Positions 1-7,931 of a stretch of DNA of 34,085 nt are shown piece by piece. The position numbers were made by a program, and so were the translations under genes. How positions within the stretch are numbered: position 1 is the first letter of the stretch; the number at the start of each line of letters is the position of its first letter. The stretch is from Stenotrophomonas maltophilia. GTDB taxonomy: Bacteria; Pseudomonadota; Gammaproteobacteria; Xanthomonadales; Xanthomonadaceae. The notes beneath the pieces are model-generated. The model was not told where the DNA came from. It searched no databases and saw nothing but the letters and a program-made list of their open reading frames with translations. The stretch lies in assembly GCA_002364755.1 (NCBI GenBank), contig DEZI01000031.1:23475-57559 (forward strand), in the 5' to 3' direction.

Positions 1-55
1 CCCCCCCCGCCTTCGACAGATTCACGCGGCTGTTGGAACCTGCTGCTGATGGTGG

Positions 56-115
56 GTGCCGACCGCTGGTCGGCACGGGGTCGGATCCCGTTGCTTCGCA
101 ACGGGCTCTGACCCC
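56..115. repeat. SMAG-like hairpin followed by a GGGGTC-bounded hairpin element
   Basis: Positions 56-76 form a near-perfect hairpin with arms GTGCCGACC and GGTCGGCAC, preceded by GTGG where a SMAG element would have GTAG. It is followed directly by 77-115, bounded by GGGGTC and GACCCC, with an inner 8-bp stem CCCGTTGC/GCAACGGG at 87-105. The same two-part outer-arm design recurs near 30634-30722. The rest of 1-169 holds no convincing gene. The GGTGG/CCACC hairpin near 149-163, just past the end of the next gene, has no T-tract. Confidence 0.7.
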
Positions 116-169
116 GGTTCTGTTTTTGATTTTTGCGACTGTATTCGGTGGGGCTTCCACCAACACCTT

Positions 170-1423
170 TTACTCCGGCGCCAGCTGGTCCATCCGGATG
201 CGGTTGGCGAACAGCGAGAACGCCAACATGCCCGCCAGGCCATTCGCGCGGCTCACCCAGTGCGGCAGCCAGCGCGGTGGCTTCAGTACGCCGCTCTCGA
301 ACAATGGTGCGAAGGCGATCGCATCGGTCAGGCTCATCTTGCCGGCGAACAACCAGCGGCAGATCTGCAGGCGATCCTCGGCCAGCATGTGGCGGAAGAA
401 CGTGTGCACCGACACCAGCCCGCGCAGGTACACCGTGTCCTTGGTGAAGGCCAGGCCGCCGCTCGGTGGCACGCCGCGGAACACGCGCTGCGCCGAGGCG
501 AAGCTTTCCTCCGGATTCTGCCCGGCATCGCAGAAGTAACGGTAGACCTCGATGAAATCCGCACCTTCGCGCGCCATCGCGATGGCTTCGGTACGCAGGC
601 TGATGCGCTTCAAACGCTCGATGTCGATGCTGCCGGTGATCTGCTCGGCAAACGTGGCCAGGCCTTCCTGGGTGGCGGTCACCCGTGGCGAGGACAGCGC
701 CAGGCTCGGCAGCACCGGTTGTTCGCGGCCGTTCAAGGCGGTCAGTGAATGCACCAGCGCTTCGTGGTGGAACAGCTGCGCACGGTCGTAGGCGCTGAAG
801 CGTGCACTGGTGCGCAAACGGATGCGGGTCGGGCCGGCGGCAGCCTTGGACACCAGCTCCGGGTCCAGCTGGACCTGTATGATGCGCGATTCGAAGAAAC
901 CATCGAGGTCGTTCTGCAGCTGCAGCTGCAGGGCGATGGCGGAGACGGGCACCTGTTCTTCCGGGGCCAGCAGTTCGCTGTCGAGCTCGCTGGCAATCTG
1001 GATGAAGTGGCGGGCGGCCTCGCGCGTGCTCGGGCCGTTCCCGGGCAATGGCTGCTCCGGCGCACCGAACAGCTGCACGGAACAGCGATCGACAGCCGCC
1101 GTGCCCAAGCCTTCCAGCAACTGCGCGGCCAGGTCCCAGCTCTGCGCGGACTGCTGCACGTAATGGCCCAGCGGATGGCTGGGATCACACTCGGCGGCGA
1201 TGGCGGCCAGCGCGCGGCGTTCCTCGCTGAAGTCCAGTTTCGGATAGTCCACCTTCGGCAGCACCGGCTGGCCGCGGGCCACGCTGTCCAGAAACGGTGC
1301 CTGCACCGTTGCCGGCCAACTGGTCAGCCCCAGCAGACGGATGCCGCCCACGGCCTCGACCAGTCGCGCGTCGAGCGCCGCATGGTGGGCCACGTCATGG
1401 TCCAGCGTCGCGGTCGTTTCCAT
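170..1423 (-). CDS. QEGLA-motif (DUF1704) putative zinc metallopeptidase
   Basis: A 417-residue protein of the family annotated as flavohemoglobin expression-modulating QEGLA motif protein (DUF1704, related to tyrosine carboxypeptidases). It shows the two family signatures: an HExxxH zinc-binding motif at about 220-225 (in FHHEALVH) and TQEGLA at 251-256, whose glutamate is probably the third zinc ligand. No signal peptide or membrane segment is visible, so it is probably cytoplasmic. The start is the ATG at 1421-1423 (METTAT); an 18-residue upstream extension runs into repeat-rich DNA and looks non-coding. The gene stands alone, with rsgA upstream on the same strand across a SMAG-type repeat. 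The physiological substrate is not known, and the flavohemoglobin link in the family name is not supported by any neighbour here. Confidence 0.85.
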   Translation of the reverse strand: METTATLDHDVAHHAALDARLVEAVGGIRLLGLTSWPATVQAPFLDSVARGQPVLPKVDYPKLDFSEERRALAAIAAECDPSHPLGHYVQQSAQSWDLAAQLLEGLGTAAVDRCSVQLFGAPEQPLPGNGPSTREAARHFIQIASELDSELLAPEEQVPVSAIALQLQLQNDLDGFFESRIIQVQLDPELVSKAAAGPTRIRLRTSARFSAYDRAQLFHHEALVHSLTALNGREQPVLPSLALSSPRVTATQEGLATFAEQITGSIDIERLKRISLRTEAIAMAREGADFIEVYRYFCDAGQNPEESFASAQRVFRGVPPSGGLAFTKDTVYLRGLVSVHTFFRHMLAEDRLQICRWLFAGKMSLTDAIAFAPLFESGVLKPPRWLPHWVSRANGLAGMLAFSLFANRIRMDQLAPE

Positions 1424-1451
1424 GGGCGGACTATAGCGCCCTGCCGTGTCC

Positions 1452-1495
1452 GGCGCTGCGCGCCGCCGTCCGAGCATCGGCTCGGGCGCTACAGG
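1452..1495 (-). repeat. Composite SMAG repeat, copy 1
   Basis: A GGCGC-N-GCGCC-type mini-hairpin is followed by a CCGAGC/GCTCGG hairpin (1470-1485) and a terminal CTAC at 1489-1492, so GTAG reads on the minus strand. The 44-bp unit matches 5395-5438 at about 38 of 44 positions. It lies in the gap between the QEGLA gene start and the rsgA stop. Confidence 0.75.
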
Positions 1496-1525
1496 AAATG
1501 ACTCCGCCGCGGACCCGCTGCTGTG

Positions 1526-2626
1526 CTACCGCCGGCGGTTCTTGCTCGCCGGGCGGAACTGCTGGCCCTTGCCCTTCTTGCCGCCGCGCTCCTGTGCGGT
1601 CTCGGCCTGGCGCACGGCCAGCTTGGCAGCGGCAGCCGCCACTTCTTCCTTCAGCTTGAAGTAGTTCTGCAGCCGGCTCTCTTCGATCTCACCGGCATCG
1701 ATGGCCGCGCGCACGGCACAGCCCGGTTCCTGCTGGTGCATGCAGTCGTTGAAGCGGCACTGCGCCGCCAACGCTTCGATATCGGCGAAACCGCCTTCGG
1801 CCAGCGTCTCTTCGCCGGTCGGCTTCAGCTCGCGCATACCCGGCGTATCGATCAGGCACGCACCCGTCGGCAGCGGCATCAGCGCGCGGTGGGTGGTGGT
1901 GTGGCGGCCGCGCGAATCGTTGGCGCGCACCGCGTTGGTCTTCATCCGCTGCTCGCCCAGCAGGGTATTGGTCAGCGTGGATTTGCCGGCACCGGACGAA
2001 CCGACCAGCACCACCGTGCGGCCCGGGCCCAGCCACGGTTCCAGCACGGACACGCTGCCGGCATCCAGGCCATTGATCGCGTGCAGCGCGATACCCTGCA
2101 TCTCCAGCTCCTCCAGCACCGCCAGCGCGTCTTCGCTGTACTCGGTCTGGTCGGCCTTGGTCAGCACCACCACCGGCTCGGCACCGCCACCGCCGACCAG
2201 CAGCAGGTAGCGCTCGATGCGGCGCGGGTTGAAGTCGGCATCCAGGCCACAGACGATGAACACCGTATCGATGTTGGCCGCGATCACCTGCTGGTGGTAA
2301 TGCTCGCCGGCAGCGCCACGCTTGATGGCGGTACGCCGCGGCAGCAAAGCGACGATGCGGATGCCGTCCAGCAGCACCCAGTCGCCCACTGCCGGCCTTT
2401 CATGGCTGGGGAAGCGCGGACGCTGCCATTCCGGCAGCGACTCGGCCTTGATCGAGGCCTCCGGGCCATCGGCCACCACGTAGTGGGTGCGGTGCTGTTC
2501 GATCACCCGCGCCGGACGGGCCTGCGGGTGCTCGGCCATCGCGGCCTGCCAGTCGGCCTGCTGCGGCGGGCCCGGCCAGGGCCAGCCGATGGTCTGCAGT
2601 GCGTTGAAATCGGGGGTCTGGGTCAT
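1526..2626 (-). CDS. rsgA: Small-subunit-dependent ribosome GTPase RsgA
   Basis: RsgA is a circularly permuted GTPase that checks late maturation of the 30S subunit. The 366-residue protein shows the permuted order G4-G1-G3: TKAD at 156-159, GSSGAGKS (P-loop) at 209-216 and DTPG at 260-263. A C-terminal zinc motif with C290, C295, H297 and C303 follows. The N-terminal OB-fold region carries the RPAVGDWV signature near residue 78. The C-terminus is lysine/arginine-rich, as expected for rRNA contact. Two in-frame ATGs nine bases apart compete (2624-2626 and 2633-2635); neither has a strong Shine-Dalgarno, and I chose the inner one. The gene is divergent from the aminotransferase at 2749. Confidence 0.95.
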   Translation of the reverse strand: MTQTPDFNALQTIGWPWPGPPQQADWQAAMAEHPQARPARVIEQHRTHYVVADGPEASIKAESLPEWQRPRFPSHERPAVGDWVLLDGIRIVALLPRRTAIKRGAAGEHYHQQVIAANIDTVFIVCGLDADFNPRRIERYLLLVGGGGAEPVVVLTKADQTEYSEDALAVLEELEMQGIALHAINGLDAGSVSVLEPWLGPGRTVVLVGSSGAGKSTLTNTLLGEQRMKTNAVRANDSRGRHTTTHRALMPLPTGACLIDTPGMRELKPTGEETLAEGGFADIEALAAQCRFNDCMHQQEPGCAVRAAIDAGEIEESRLQNYFKLKEEVAAAAAKLAVRQAETAQERGGKKGKGQQFRPASKNRRR

Positions 2627-2748
2627 CGCCGTCATTCTAACCGGCCCGATGCCCTGCCAGCCCAACAACGGCAGGCCCTGGGGCCTTGCCATGCACTGCA
2701 GCAATTCCGGTAGGATGGAAACCCCACGCCTTTTGACGGCCCAGCCCC

Positions 2749-4023
2749 ATGTCCACCCCCTCGCACAAGCCCCTGGCCACCCGCGAGCGCCTTTCCGAAG
2801 TGCGCTACGAGATCCGCGGAGAGCTGGCCCGGCGAGCGCGGGAGCTGGAGGCGCAGGGCCGCAAGCTGATCAAGCTGAACATCGGCAACCCGGGCAACTT
2901 CGGCTTCCGTGCGCCGGCACACCTGCAGCACGCCATCGCCGATGACATGGGCCGCACCGATCCCTATACCCACCAGCAGGGCCTGCCGGTGGCCCGCGAA
3001 GCCATCGCCGCCGCCTATGCACGCCGTGGTGCGCCCGATGCGCACCCGGACCGCGTGTTCATCGGCAACGGCGTCAGCGAGCTGATCGACCTGTCGCTGC
3101 GCGCCCTGCTGAACCCGGGCGACGAAGTGCTGGTGCCCTCGCCGGACTACCCGCTGTGGTCGGCCGCGGCCATCCTCAACGACGGCCGCCCGGTGTACTA
3201 CCGCTGCGCGCCGGAGAACGGTTTCCAGCCCGACCCGACCGAGATCGAGACGCTGGTGTCCTCGCGCACCCGCGCCATCGTGCTGATCAACCCGAACAAC
3301 CCCAGCGGCGCCAGCTACCCGCGCGAGCTGCTGGAGCGCGTGGTCGAGATCGCCCGCCGCCACAACCTGCTGCTGCTGGTCGACGAGATCTACGACCAGA
3401 TCCTGTACGACGACGCGGTGTTCCAGCCGGTCGCGCCGCTGGCCGGCGATCATCCGTGCCTGACCTTCAGTGGCCTGAGCAAGGTGCACCGCGCCTGCGG
3501 CTGGCGCGTGGGCTGGGCCCACCTCACCGGCGACGACGCGCGCCTGGGTGAGTTCCGCGCAGCGCTCGATCTGCTCAGCGCGCTGCGCCTGTGCGCCAAT
3601 GTGCCGGGCCAGTACGCCATCGACGCCGCGGTGAATGGCCCGGACACCATTTCCGAACTGTGCGCCCCCGGCGGCCGCCTGTATGAAACCCGCCGCGCGG
3701 TGATCGAGGCCTGCAACGCCAGCGAGCACCTGTCGCTGGTCGCCCCAGCCGGCGCGCTGTACGCGTTCCCGGCCGTGGTCGGTGCCGCCGCCAAGGGCTT
3801 CGACGATCACAACTTCGCGCTGGACCTGATGAATGACGAGGGCGTGCTGGTCGTGCCGGGCTCGAGCTTCAATGTGCCCTACCGCCACCACTTCCGCGTG
3901 ACCCTGCTGCCGGAGGCCTCGGTGATGCGCGATGTGTTCGCGCGCATCGACCGCGTGCTGGCCCGCCGCGCCGAAGACGCCACCAAGGTCGTGCCGCTGA
4001 AGCCGCGCCGCTCGGTGGCCTGA
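2749..4023 (+). CDS. alaA: AlaA-like pyridoxal-phosphate aminotransferase
   Basis: A 424-residue class I/II (fold type I) aminotransferase, closest in style to E. coli AlaA (YfbQ), which makes alanine from pyruvate and glutamate. Visible motifs are NPNNPSG at 181-187, DEIY at 212-215 (the aspartate that pairs with the pyridine nitrogen) and SGLSK ending at the Schiff-base lysine K245, followed by the RxGW arginine region. Length fits the family. It heads a close run of three genes: the SGNH hydrolase starts 2 bases after its stop, so the two are probably translationally coupled. No good ribosome-binding site precedes the ATG. Substrate assignment is by family resemblance only; other AlaA/AspC-type specificities remain possible. 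Confidence 0.85.
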   Translation: MSTPSHKPLATRERLSEVRYEIRGELARRARELEAQGRKLIKLNIGNPGNFGFRAPAHLQHAIADDMGRTDPYTHQQGLPVAREAIAAAYARRGAPDAHPDRVFIGNGVSELIDLSLRALLNPGDEVLVPSPDYPLWSAAAILNDGRPVYYRCAPENGFQPDPTEIETLVSSRTRAIVLINPNNPSGASYPRELLERVVEIARRHNLLLLVDEIYDQILYDDAVFQPVAPLAGDHPCLTFSGLSKVHRACGWRVGWAHLTGDDARLGEFRAALDLLSALRLCANVPGQYAIDAAVNGPDTISELCAPGGRLYETRRAVIEACNASEHLSLVAPAGALYAFPAVVGAAAKGFDDHNFALDLMNDEGVLVVPGSSFNVPYRHHFRVTLLPEASVMRDVFARIDRVLARRAEDATKVVPLKPRRSVA

Positions 4024-4025
4024 GC

Positions 4026-4643
4026 GTGGCGCTGTCCTATCTGGCGCTGGGCGATTCGTACACCATCGGCGAAGCGGTCGCGGTCGAAGGCCGCTGGCCG
4101 CACCAGCTGGCTGCCGCGCTGCGTGCGCAGGGCGTGTGCCTGGCCGACCCGCAGACCATCGCCACCACCGGCTGGACCACCGATGAGCTCGACGCGGGCA
4201 TCGATGCGGCCGCACCACAAGGTCCGTTTGCCTTCGTCAGCCTGCTGATCGGGGTCAACAACCAGTACCGCGGGCGCCCGCTGAACGAATACCGCCACCA
4301 GTTCGAGGCGCTGCTGCAGCGTGCGATCGGCTTTGCCGGTGGCGATGCCGGACGCGTGCTGGTGCTGTCCTTCCCCGACTGGGGCGCGACCCCGTTCGGT
4401 GCCGGCAGCGGCCGTGACATGGCCCGCATCGGGATCGAGACCGACGAATTCAACGGCGCCGCCAAGGTCATCAGCACCCAGCAGGGCGTGGCCTTCGTCG
4501 ACATCACCGACATCAGCCGCGCGCATGGCGCCGACCCGACGATGATCGCCGAGGACGGCCTGCATCCCTCCACGCGGATGTATGCGTTGTGGGCCGGACG
4601 CGCCCTGCCCGTGGCCACGCGCCTGCTGCAGCGAACGGACTGA
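4026..4643 (+). CDS. SGNH/GDSL-family hydrolase
   Basis: A 205-residue SGNH hydrolase, a family of esterases and lipases with a flavodoxin-like fold. The catalytic blocks are in order: block I GDSY with nucleophile S11, block III GVNNQ with the oxyanion asparagine near 78-79, and block V DGLHP with catalytic D177 and H180. There is no signal peptide, which suggests an intracellular esterase. The start is a GTG two bases after the aminotransferase stop, and the stop lies 3 bases before the next ATG. These spacings indicate one transcript with coupled translation. The natural ester substrate cannot be told from sequence. Confidence 0.85.
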   Translation: MALSYLALGDSYTIGEAVAVEGRWPHQLAAALRAQGVCLADPQTIATTGWTTDELDAGIDAAAPQGPFAFVSLLIGVNNQYRGRPLNEYRHQFEALLQRAIGFAGGDAGRVLVLSFPDWGATPFGAGSGRDMARIGIETDEFNGAAKVISTQQGVAFVDITDISRAHGADPTMIAEDGLHPSTRMYALWAGRALPVATRLLQRTD

Positions 4644-4646
4644 GCG

Positions 4647-5366
4647 ATGGAGGGCCTGCCAGGGAACGGCACACCACTGAACTGTTCGCCGCTGGAGCGC
4701 GGCCAGGCACGGGCCATCGCCGAGGCGTTCCGGCCGATGCAGGCCTGGGGCAACCGCCGCGACTACTACTACACGCGCGGCAAGCTGGGCAGCGATCCGC
4801 TGTACGACGGCGTGCTGCAGCACCTCCCCGACGATGGCCTGCCGCTGCTCGATCTGGGCTGCGGGCTGGGCCTGTTCGCCCACGTACTGCGCCAGCGCGG
4901 CCGCGGCCAGCCCTATCTGGGCGTGGACGTGGATGCGGGCAAGATCGCCCGCGCGCAACGGGCCGGTGGCGACCTGGAGGATGTGAGGTTCGACTGCCTG
5001 GACGTGCAGGCGCCCCTGCCTGCGCAGGCCGGGCACGTGCTGCTGCTGGACGTGCTGCAGTACCTGGATGTGCAGCCGCAGCTGGACCTGCTGAAAGCGG
5101 CCAGCGCGCGGGTGGCGCCCGGCGGCAGCCTGCTGCTGCGCACGCCACTGGCCACCGGCGGCCGCCGCGACCGCACCACGCGCGTGGCTGATCGTCTGGC
5201 CTGGCTGGTCGGCTGGATGGGTACGCGGCCGCGGCATTACCCCGACCCGGCACTGCTGCGGGCGACGCTGGCCGGGGCCGGATTGCAGGTGGGCGAGGTG
5301 CGGCCGCTGCACGGGCGCACGCCGTTCAACAGCTGGCTGCTGGTAGCGCAGCGATCCCCTGTGTAG
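4647..5366 (+). CDS. Class I SAM-dependent methyltransferase
   Basis: A 239-residue methyltransferase with motif I LLDLGCGLGLF at about 67-77, an acidic motif II region GVDVD and a post-I LLLDVLQYLD stretch. The N-terminal YYYTRGKLGSDPLY segment (about 40-53) is distinctive and may help bind the acceptor; I cannot name the substrate. It is the third gene of the aminotransferase-hydrolase-methyltransferase run, 3 bases after the preceding stop. Its TAG stop at 5364-5366 is part of a SMAG element's GTAG (5363-5366), so the repeat appears to define the C-terminus. Confidence 0.8.
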   Translation: MEGLPGNGTPLNCSPLERGQARAIAEAFRPMQAWGNRRDYYYTRGKLGSDPLYDGVLQHLPDDGLPLLDLGCGLGLFAHVLRQRGRGQPYLGVDVDAGKIARAQRAGGDLEDVRFDCLDVQAPLPAQAGHVLLLDVLQYLDVQPQLDLLKAASARVAPGGSLLLRTPLATGGRRDRTTRVADRLAWLVGWMGTRPRHYPDPALLRATLAGAGLQVGEVRPLHGRTPFNSWLLVAQRSPV

Positions 5367-5496
5367 AGCCGAGCCCATGCTCGGCTGCCTTTACGGCGCG
5401 TTGCGCCGCCGCCCGAGCGTAGGCTCGGGCGCTACAGGTGGTCCCACCGCTACGGCGCGTTGCGCCGCCGCCCGGGCATGGACCGGCGCTACCACG
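5363..5496. repeat. SMAG repeat cluster (one forward, two inverted units)
   Basis: A forward SMAG has GTAG at 5363-5366 and arms AGCCGAGC/GCTCGGCT at 5367-5386. An inverted unit follows, with arms GCCCGAGC/GCTCGGGC at 5411-5430 and CTAC at 5432-5435. A degenerate inverted unit at 5471-5492 ends in CTAC. A 24-bp direct repeat (5392-5415 and 5451-5474) containing a GGCGC/GCGCC mini-hairpin precedes each inverted unit. The cluster fills the gap between two convergent genes and could end transcription or stabilise 3' ends from both sides. Confidence 0.85.
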
Positions 5497-6276
5497 CTAG
5501 AGGGAGGGCAACCGAGCGTTCAGCCCGCGCTGGTCCAGCACTTGCAGCACGCGCTCAATGATGGCCAGGTTGTGGCCATGTGCGGCACCTTCATGCAGCA
5601 ACACGATGGCACCGGGCTGCAGGTCCGGCAGCAGGCGCGCCATCACGCCGTCGGGCGTGCAGCCCACGCCGTCATAGCCGCGCGCGGTCCAGCCCACCCG
5701 CACCAGCCCCAGCGCGGCCAGCACCGGCGCCACGAACGGGTTGGTCATGCCCACCACCGAGCGGTACCAGCGCGTCGGGCGGCCGCTGACCGCCTGCAGG
5801 GCCTGGTGGCAGCCTTCGATCTCGGCACGCATCGCCGCCGGGCCCAGCCGCCAGAAGCGGGTCTGCGGGTGGGTATGGCTGTGGTTCCCGAGGTCGTGGC
5901 CGCGACGCAGGATCTCTTCCACCAGGGCCGGATGCGCCAATGCGCGCTCGCCGACCAGGAAGAAGGTCGCCTTCGCCTGGTGCCGGTCGAGCAGATCCAG
6001 CAGCTCCGGGGTCTCCTCGCTGGGACCATCGTCGATGGTCAGCCAGACACTGTTCCCCGCATCGGGCAGGCGGTCCAGCACCGGCGTGTAGAAGCGGCTG
6101 TTGGGCAGGAACACCGGCACCATGAACAGTGCGTGGCTGACCACCATCAGCGGAAGCCCCCAGTGCCAGCCGGCCAGCACCCAGACCAGGATCACCGCTA
6201 CCTGCGACGCCACCAGCCAGTGCAGCCAGCGCCACGGCCGGGTCGGGATGCGATGCAATGTTCCTGCGTTGGTCAT
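5497..6276 (-). CDS. Membrane-anchored polysaccharide deacetylase (NodB domain)
   Basis: A 259-residue protein with hydrophobic segments at about 19-57 and a NodB-homology domain, expected to remove N-acetyl groups from a cell-envelope polysaccharide outside the inner membrane. Motif 1 is TIDDGPS (D82 and D83, catalytic base and metal ligand). Motif 2 is HSHTH with H132 and H136. Motif 5 is LLHEG with H228. Motif 3 reads YRSVVG, not the usual RPPxG, keeping the arginine but losing the prolines. A second ATG 15 bases upstream (6289-6291) is possible; I chose the one with GGGG upstream. Only about 60 bases separate it from the divergent grxD-like gene. The substrate is unknown. Confidence 0.85.
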   Translation of the reverse strand: MTNAGTLHRIPTRPWRWLHWLVASQVAVILVWVLAGWHWGLPLMVVSHALFMVPVFLPNSRFYTPVLDRLPDAGNSVWLTIDDGPSEETPELLDLLDRHQAKATFFLVGERALAHPALVEEILRRGHDLGNHSHTHPQTRFWRLGPAAMRAEIEGCHQALQAVSGRPTRWYRSVVGMTNPFVAPVLAALGLVRVGWTARGYDGVGCTPDGVMARLLPDLQPGAIVLLHEGAAHGHNLAIIERVLQVLDQRGLNARLPSL

Positions 6277-6336
6277 GCCCCATGATGCCATGGGGCGTAG
6301 AATGAGTGATTCGAATTTACGGACCCTACATTGCCC

Positions 6337-7263
6337 ATGTCCCTCGATCCCGCCCTGCGTTCGCGCATCGAATCCCTCCTCAACGACAACCGCGTCGTGC
6401 TGTTCATGAAGGGCCAGCCGTCGATGCCGCAGTGCGGCTTCTCGGCCAAGGCCGTGGGCGCCCTGCAGGACCTGGGCGTCGATTTCGCCCACGTCAACGT
6501 GCTGGCCGACCAGGAAATCCGTGAAGGCATCAAGGCCTATGGCGACTGGCCGACCATCCCGCAGCTGTACATCGACGGCGAACTGGTCGGTGGCAGCGAC
6601 ATCATCCTGCAGATGGCCGCCAGCGGCGAACTGAGCACCGTGCTCGGCCTGGCCGCACCGGACCGCACCCCGCCGCGCATCACCGTCACCCCGGCCGCGG
6701 TCGAAATGCTGAAGGGCGCGCTGGCCGATGCTCCGGGCGCTTCGCTGCAGCTGACCATCGATGCGCGTTTCCAGCCGAACTTCCAGCTGGCCCCGCACGA
6801 TGACAGCGCGATCGCCGCCGAATCCAACGGCCTGCGCGTGCAGTTCGACCTGTCCAGCGCGCGCCGCGCCGACGGCATCACCATCGACTGGGTCGATGAC
6901 ATCCGCGGCAAGGGCCTGGCCATCGACAACCCGAACGCGCCCAAGCCGGTGCAGGAAATCAGCGTGCGTGACGCCGACGACCTGGTGCGTGCCGGCAACG
7001 TGACCCTGGTCGACGTGCGCCCGGCCGACGAACGCGCCATCGCCGCGGTCGGCGTGCCGTTCAAGAGCTTCGACGGCAACGGCCGCGCCGAGCTGGAAGG
7101 CCTGCCCAAGGACACCCCGCTGGCCTTCCTGTGCCACCACGGTGGCCGCAGCGCGCAGGCCGCCGAGCAGTTCCGCACCTTGGGCTTCACCAAGGTGTTC
7201 AACGTCACCGGCGGCATCGACGCCTGGTCGGACGAAGTGGACAACGGCGTGCCGAAGTACTGA
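6337..7263 (+). CDS. grxD: Monothiol glutaredoxin (Grx4 type) fused to an IscA-like region and a rhodanese domain
   Basis: A 308-residue three-part protein. Residues 1-108 are a Grx4-type monothiol glutaredoxin with the CGFS motif at 33-36 and WPTIPQLYIDGELVGG at 71-86, which bind glutathione and a shared [2Fe-2S] cluster. Residues about 113-202 resemble an A-type carrier (IscA/HesB): they open with ITVTPAAVEML and close with DNPNAP, but have no cysteines. Residues about 207-308 are a rhodanese domain with DVRP and an active-site loop around C266 (LCHHGGRS). C33 and C266 are the only cysteines. The start is the ATG at 6337. A possible -10 TAGAAT lies at 6298-6303. Roles in iron-sulphur trafficking and sulphur transfer are expected from the domains; how the fusion acts is inference. 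Confidence 0.9.
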   Translation: MSLDPALRSRIESLLNDNRVVLFMKGQPSMPQCGFSAKAVGALQDLGVDFAHVNVLADQEIREGIKAYGDWPTIPQLYIDGELVGGSDIILQMAASGELSTVLGLAAPDRTPPRITVTPAAVEMLKGALADAPGASLQLTIDARFQPNFQLAPHDDSAIAAESNGLRVQFDLSSARRADGITIDWVDDIRGKGLAIDNPNAPKPVQEISVRDADDLVRAGNVTLVDVRPADERAIAAVGVPFKSFDGNGRAELEGLPKDTPLAFLCHHGGRSAQAAEQFRTLGFTKVFNVTGGIDAWSDEVDNGVPKY

Positions 7264-7283
7264 TCGGCCAGCCCACGGGCACG

Positions 7284-7316
7284 AAAAACGCCGGCAGACG
7301 CCGGCGTTTTCTTTTA
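7284..7316. terminator. Bidirectional Rho-independent terminator
   Basis: Arms AAAACGCCGG (7285-7294) and CCGGCGTTTT (7301-7310) flank a six-base loop, followed by CTTTT on the plus strand. Five A's at 7284-7288 give a T-tract on the minus strand. It sits 20 bases after the grxD-type stop and before the convergent DUF924 stop, so it can serve both genes. Confidence 0.9.
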
Positions 7317-7348
7317 TCCACGCCATGCGTGGATGGCGCGGTCTCCCG

Positions 7349-7888
7349 CTACCCCGCAAACCCGCCTTCGGCGAGGAAATCCAGTTCTTCCGGGCTGGGA
7401 ATGCGGCCCAGCACTGCGTTGCGGTGCGGGAAGCGGCCGAAGCGGCGGATGACGTCGCGGTGGACTTCGGCGTACTGCAGGTATTCCTTGTCGCCCAGCA
7501 CGTCGAACATGGCGACCGAACGATCCTGGTCGAACGGATCTTCGGAATGCTCGAACGGCAGGTAGATGAAGGCGCGCAGCTTGGGCACCAGCTGCAGGTC
7601 CAGGCCTTCCTCGATGGCGCGCATGGCGTAATGCCGGGCCAGGCCATCGGTGGCGAAGGAATGGGCGGTACCGCGGAAGCAGTTGCGCGGGAACTGGTCC
7701 AGCAGCAGCATCAGCGCCAGCGCGCCTTCGGAACTGCCCAGCCAGTGTTCGCGCCCACGCGACGCCGCCGCGTAGTGCTCCTCCAGGAACCGCTCGCGGA
7801 ACCGCGCGTCGAACGCGTCATCGCGGGCGAACCACTTCGTCGGGCCCGCCTCGCTCCAGAATTCCACCACTTGCGCGGCAACGTCCAT
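7349..7888 (-). CDS. DUF924 family protein
   Basis: A 179-residue soluble protein of DUF924, an alpha-helical TPR-like family without an established function. The family hallmark LDQFPRNCFRGTAHSFATD lies in the middle of the protein, and VVEFWSEAGPTKWF near the N-terminus is also typical. The start is the ATG at 7886-7888, with GGAG about 10 bases upstream. It lies 43 bases downstream of amn on the same strand, bridged by a 15-codon reading frame that overlaps both neighbours, so co-expression is likely. No catalytic motif is visible. Confidence 0.88.
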   Translation of the reverse strand: MDVAAQVVEFWSEAGPTKWFARDDAFDARFRERFLEEHYAAASRGREHWLGSSEGALALMLLLDQFPRNCFRGTAHSFATDGLARHYAMRAIEEGLDLQLVPKLRAFIYLPFEHSEDPFDQDRSVAMFDVLGDKEYLQYAEVHRDVIRRFGRFPHRNAVLGRIPSPEELDFLAEGGFAG

Positions 7889-7931
7889 CACCTGCTCTCC
7901 AGGGCCAGCGTGCGGCGCCAGACCATCATCA

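Noticed and set aside
2686..2716. TTGCCA ... TAGGAT as a promoter of the aminotransferase gene
   Set aside because: The hexamers are reasonable but the 19-base spacer is too long for a confident call.
2632..5378. Long minus-strand frames opposite the aminotransferase, hydrolase and methyltransferase
   Set aside because: They are opposite genes with intact catalytic motifs; the translations are low-complexity Arg/Ala/Gln/His with no family signature.
6277..7647. Upstream extension of the deacetylase reading frame (open to 7647 on the minus strand)
   Set aside because: It runs antisense through the glutaredoxin-rhodanese gene and a terminator; only the part from 6276 down has NodB motifs and membrane segments.
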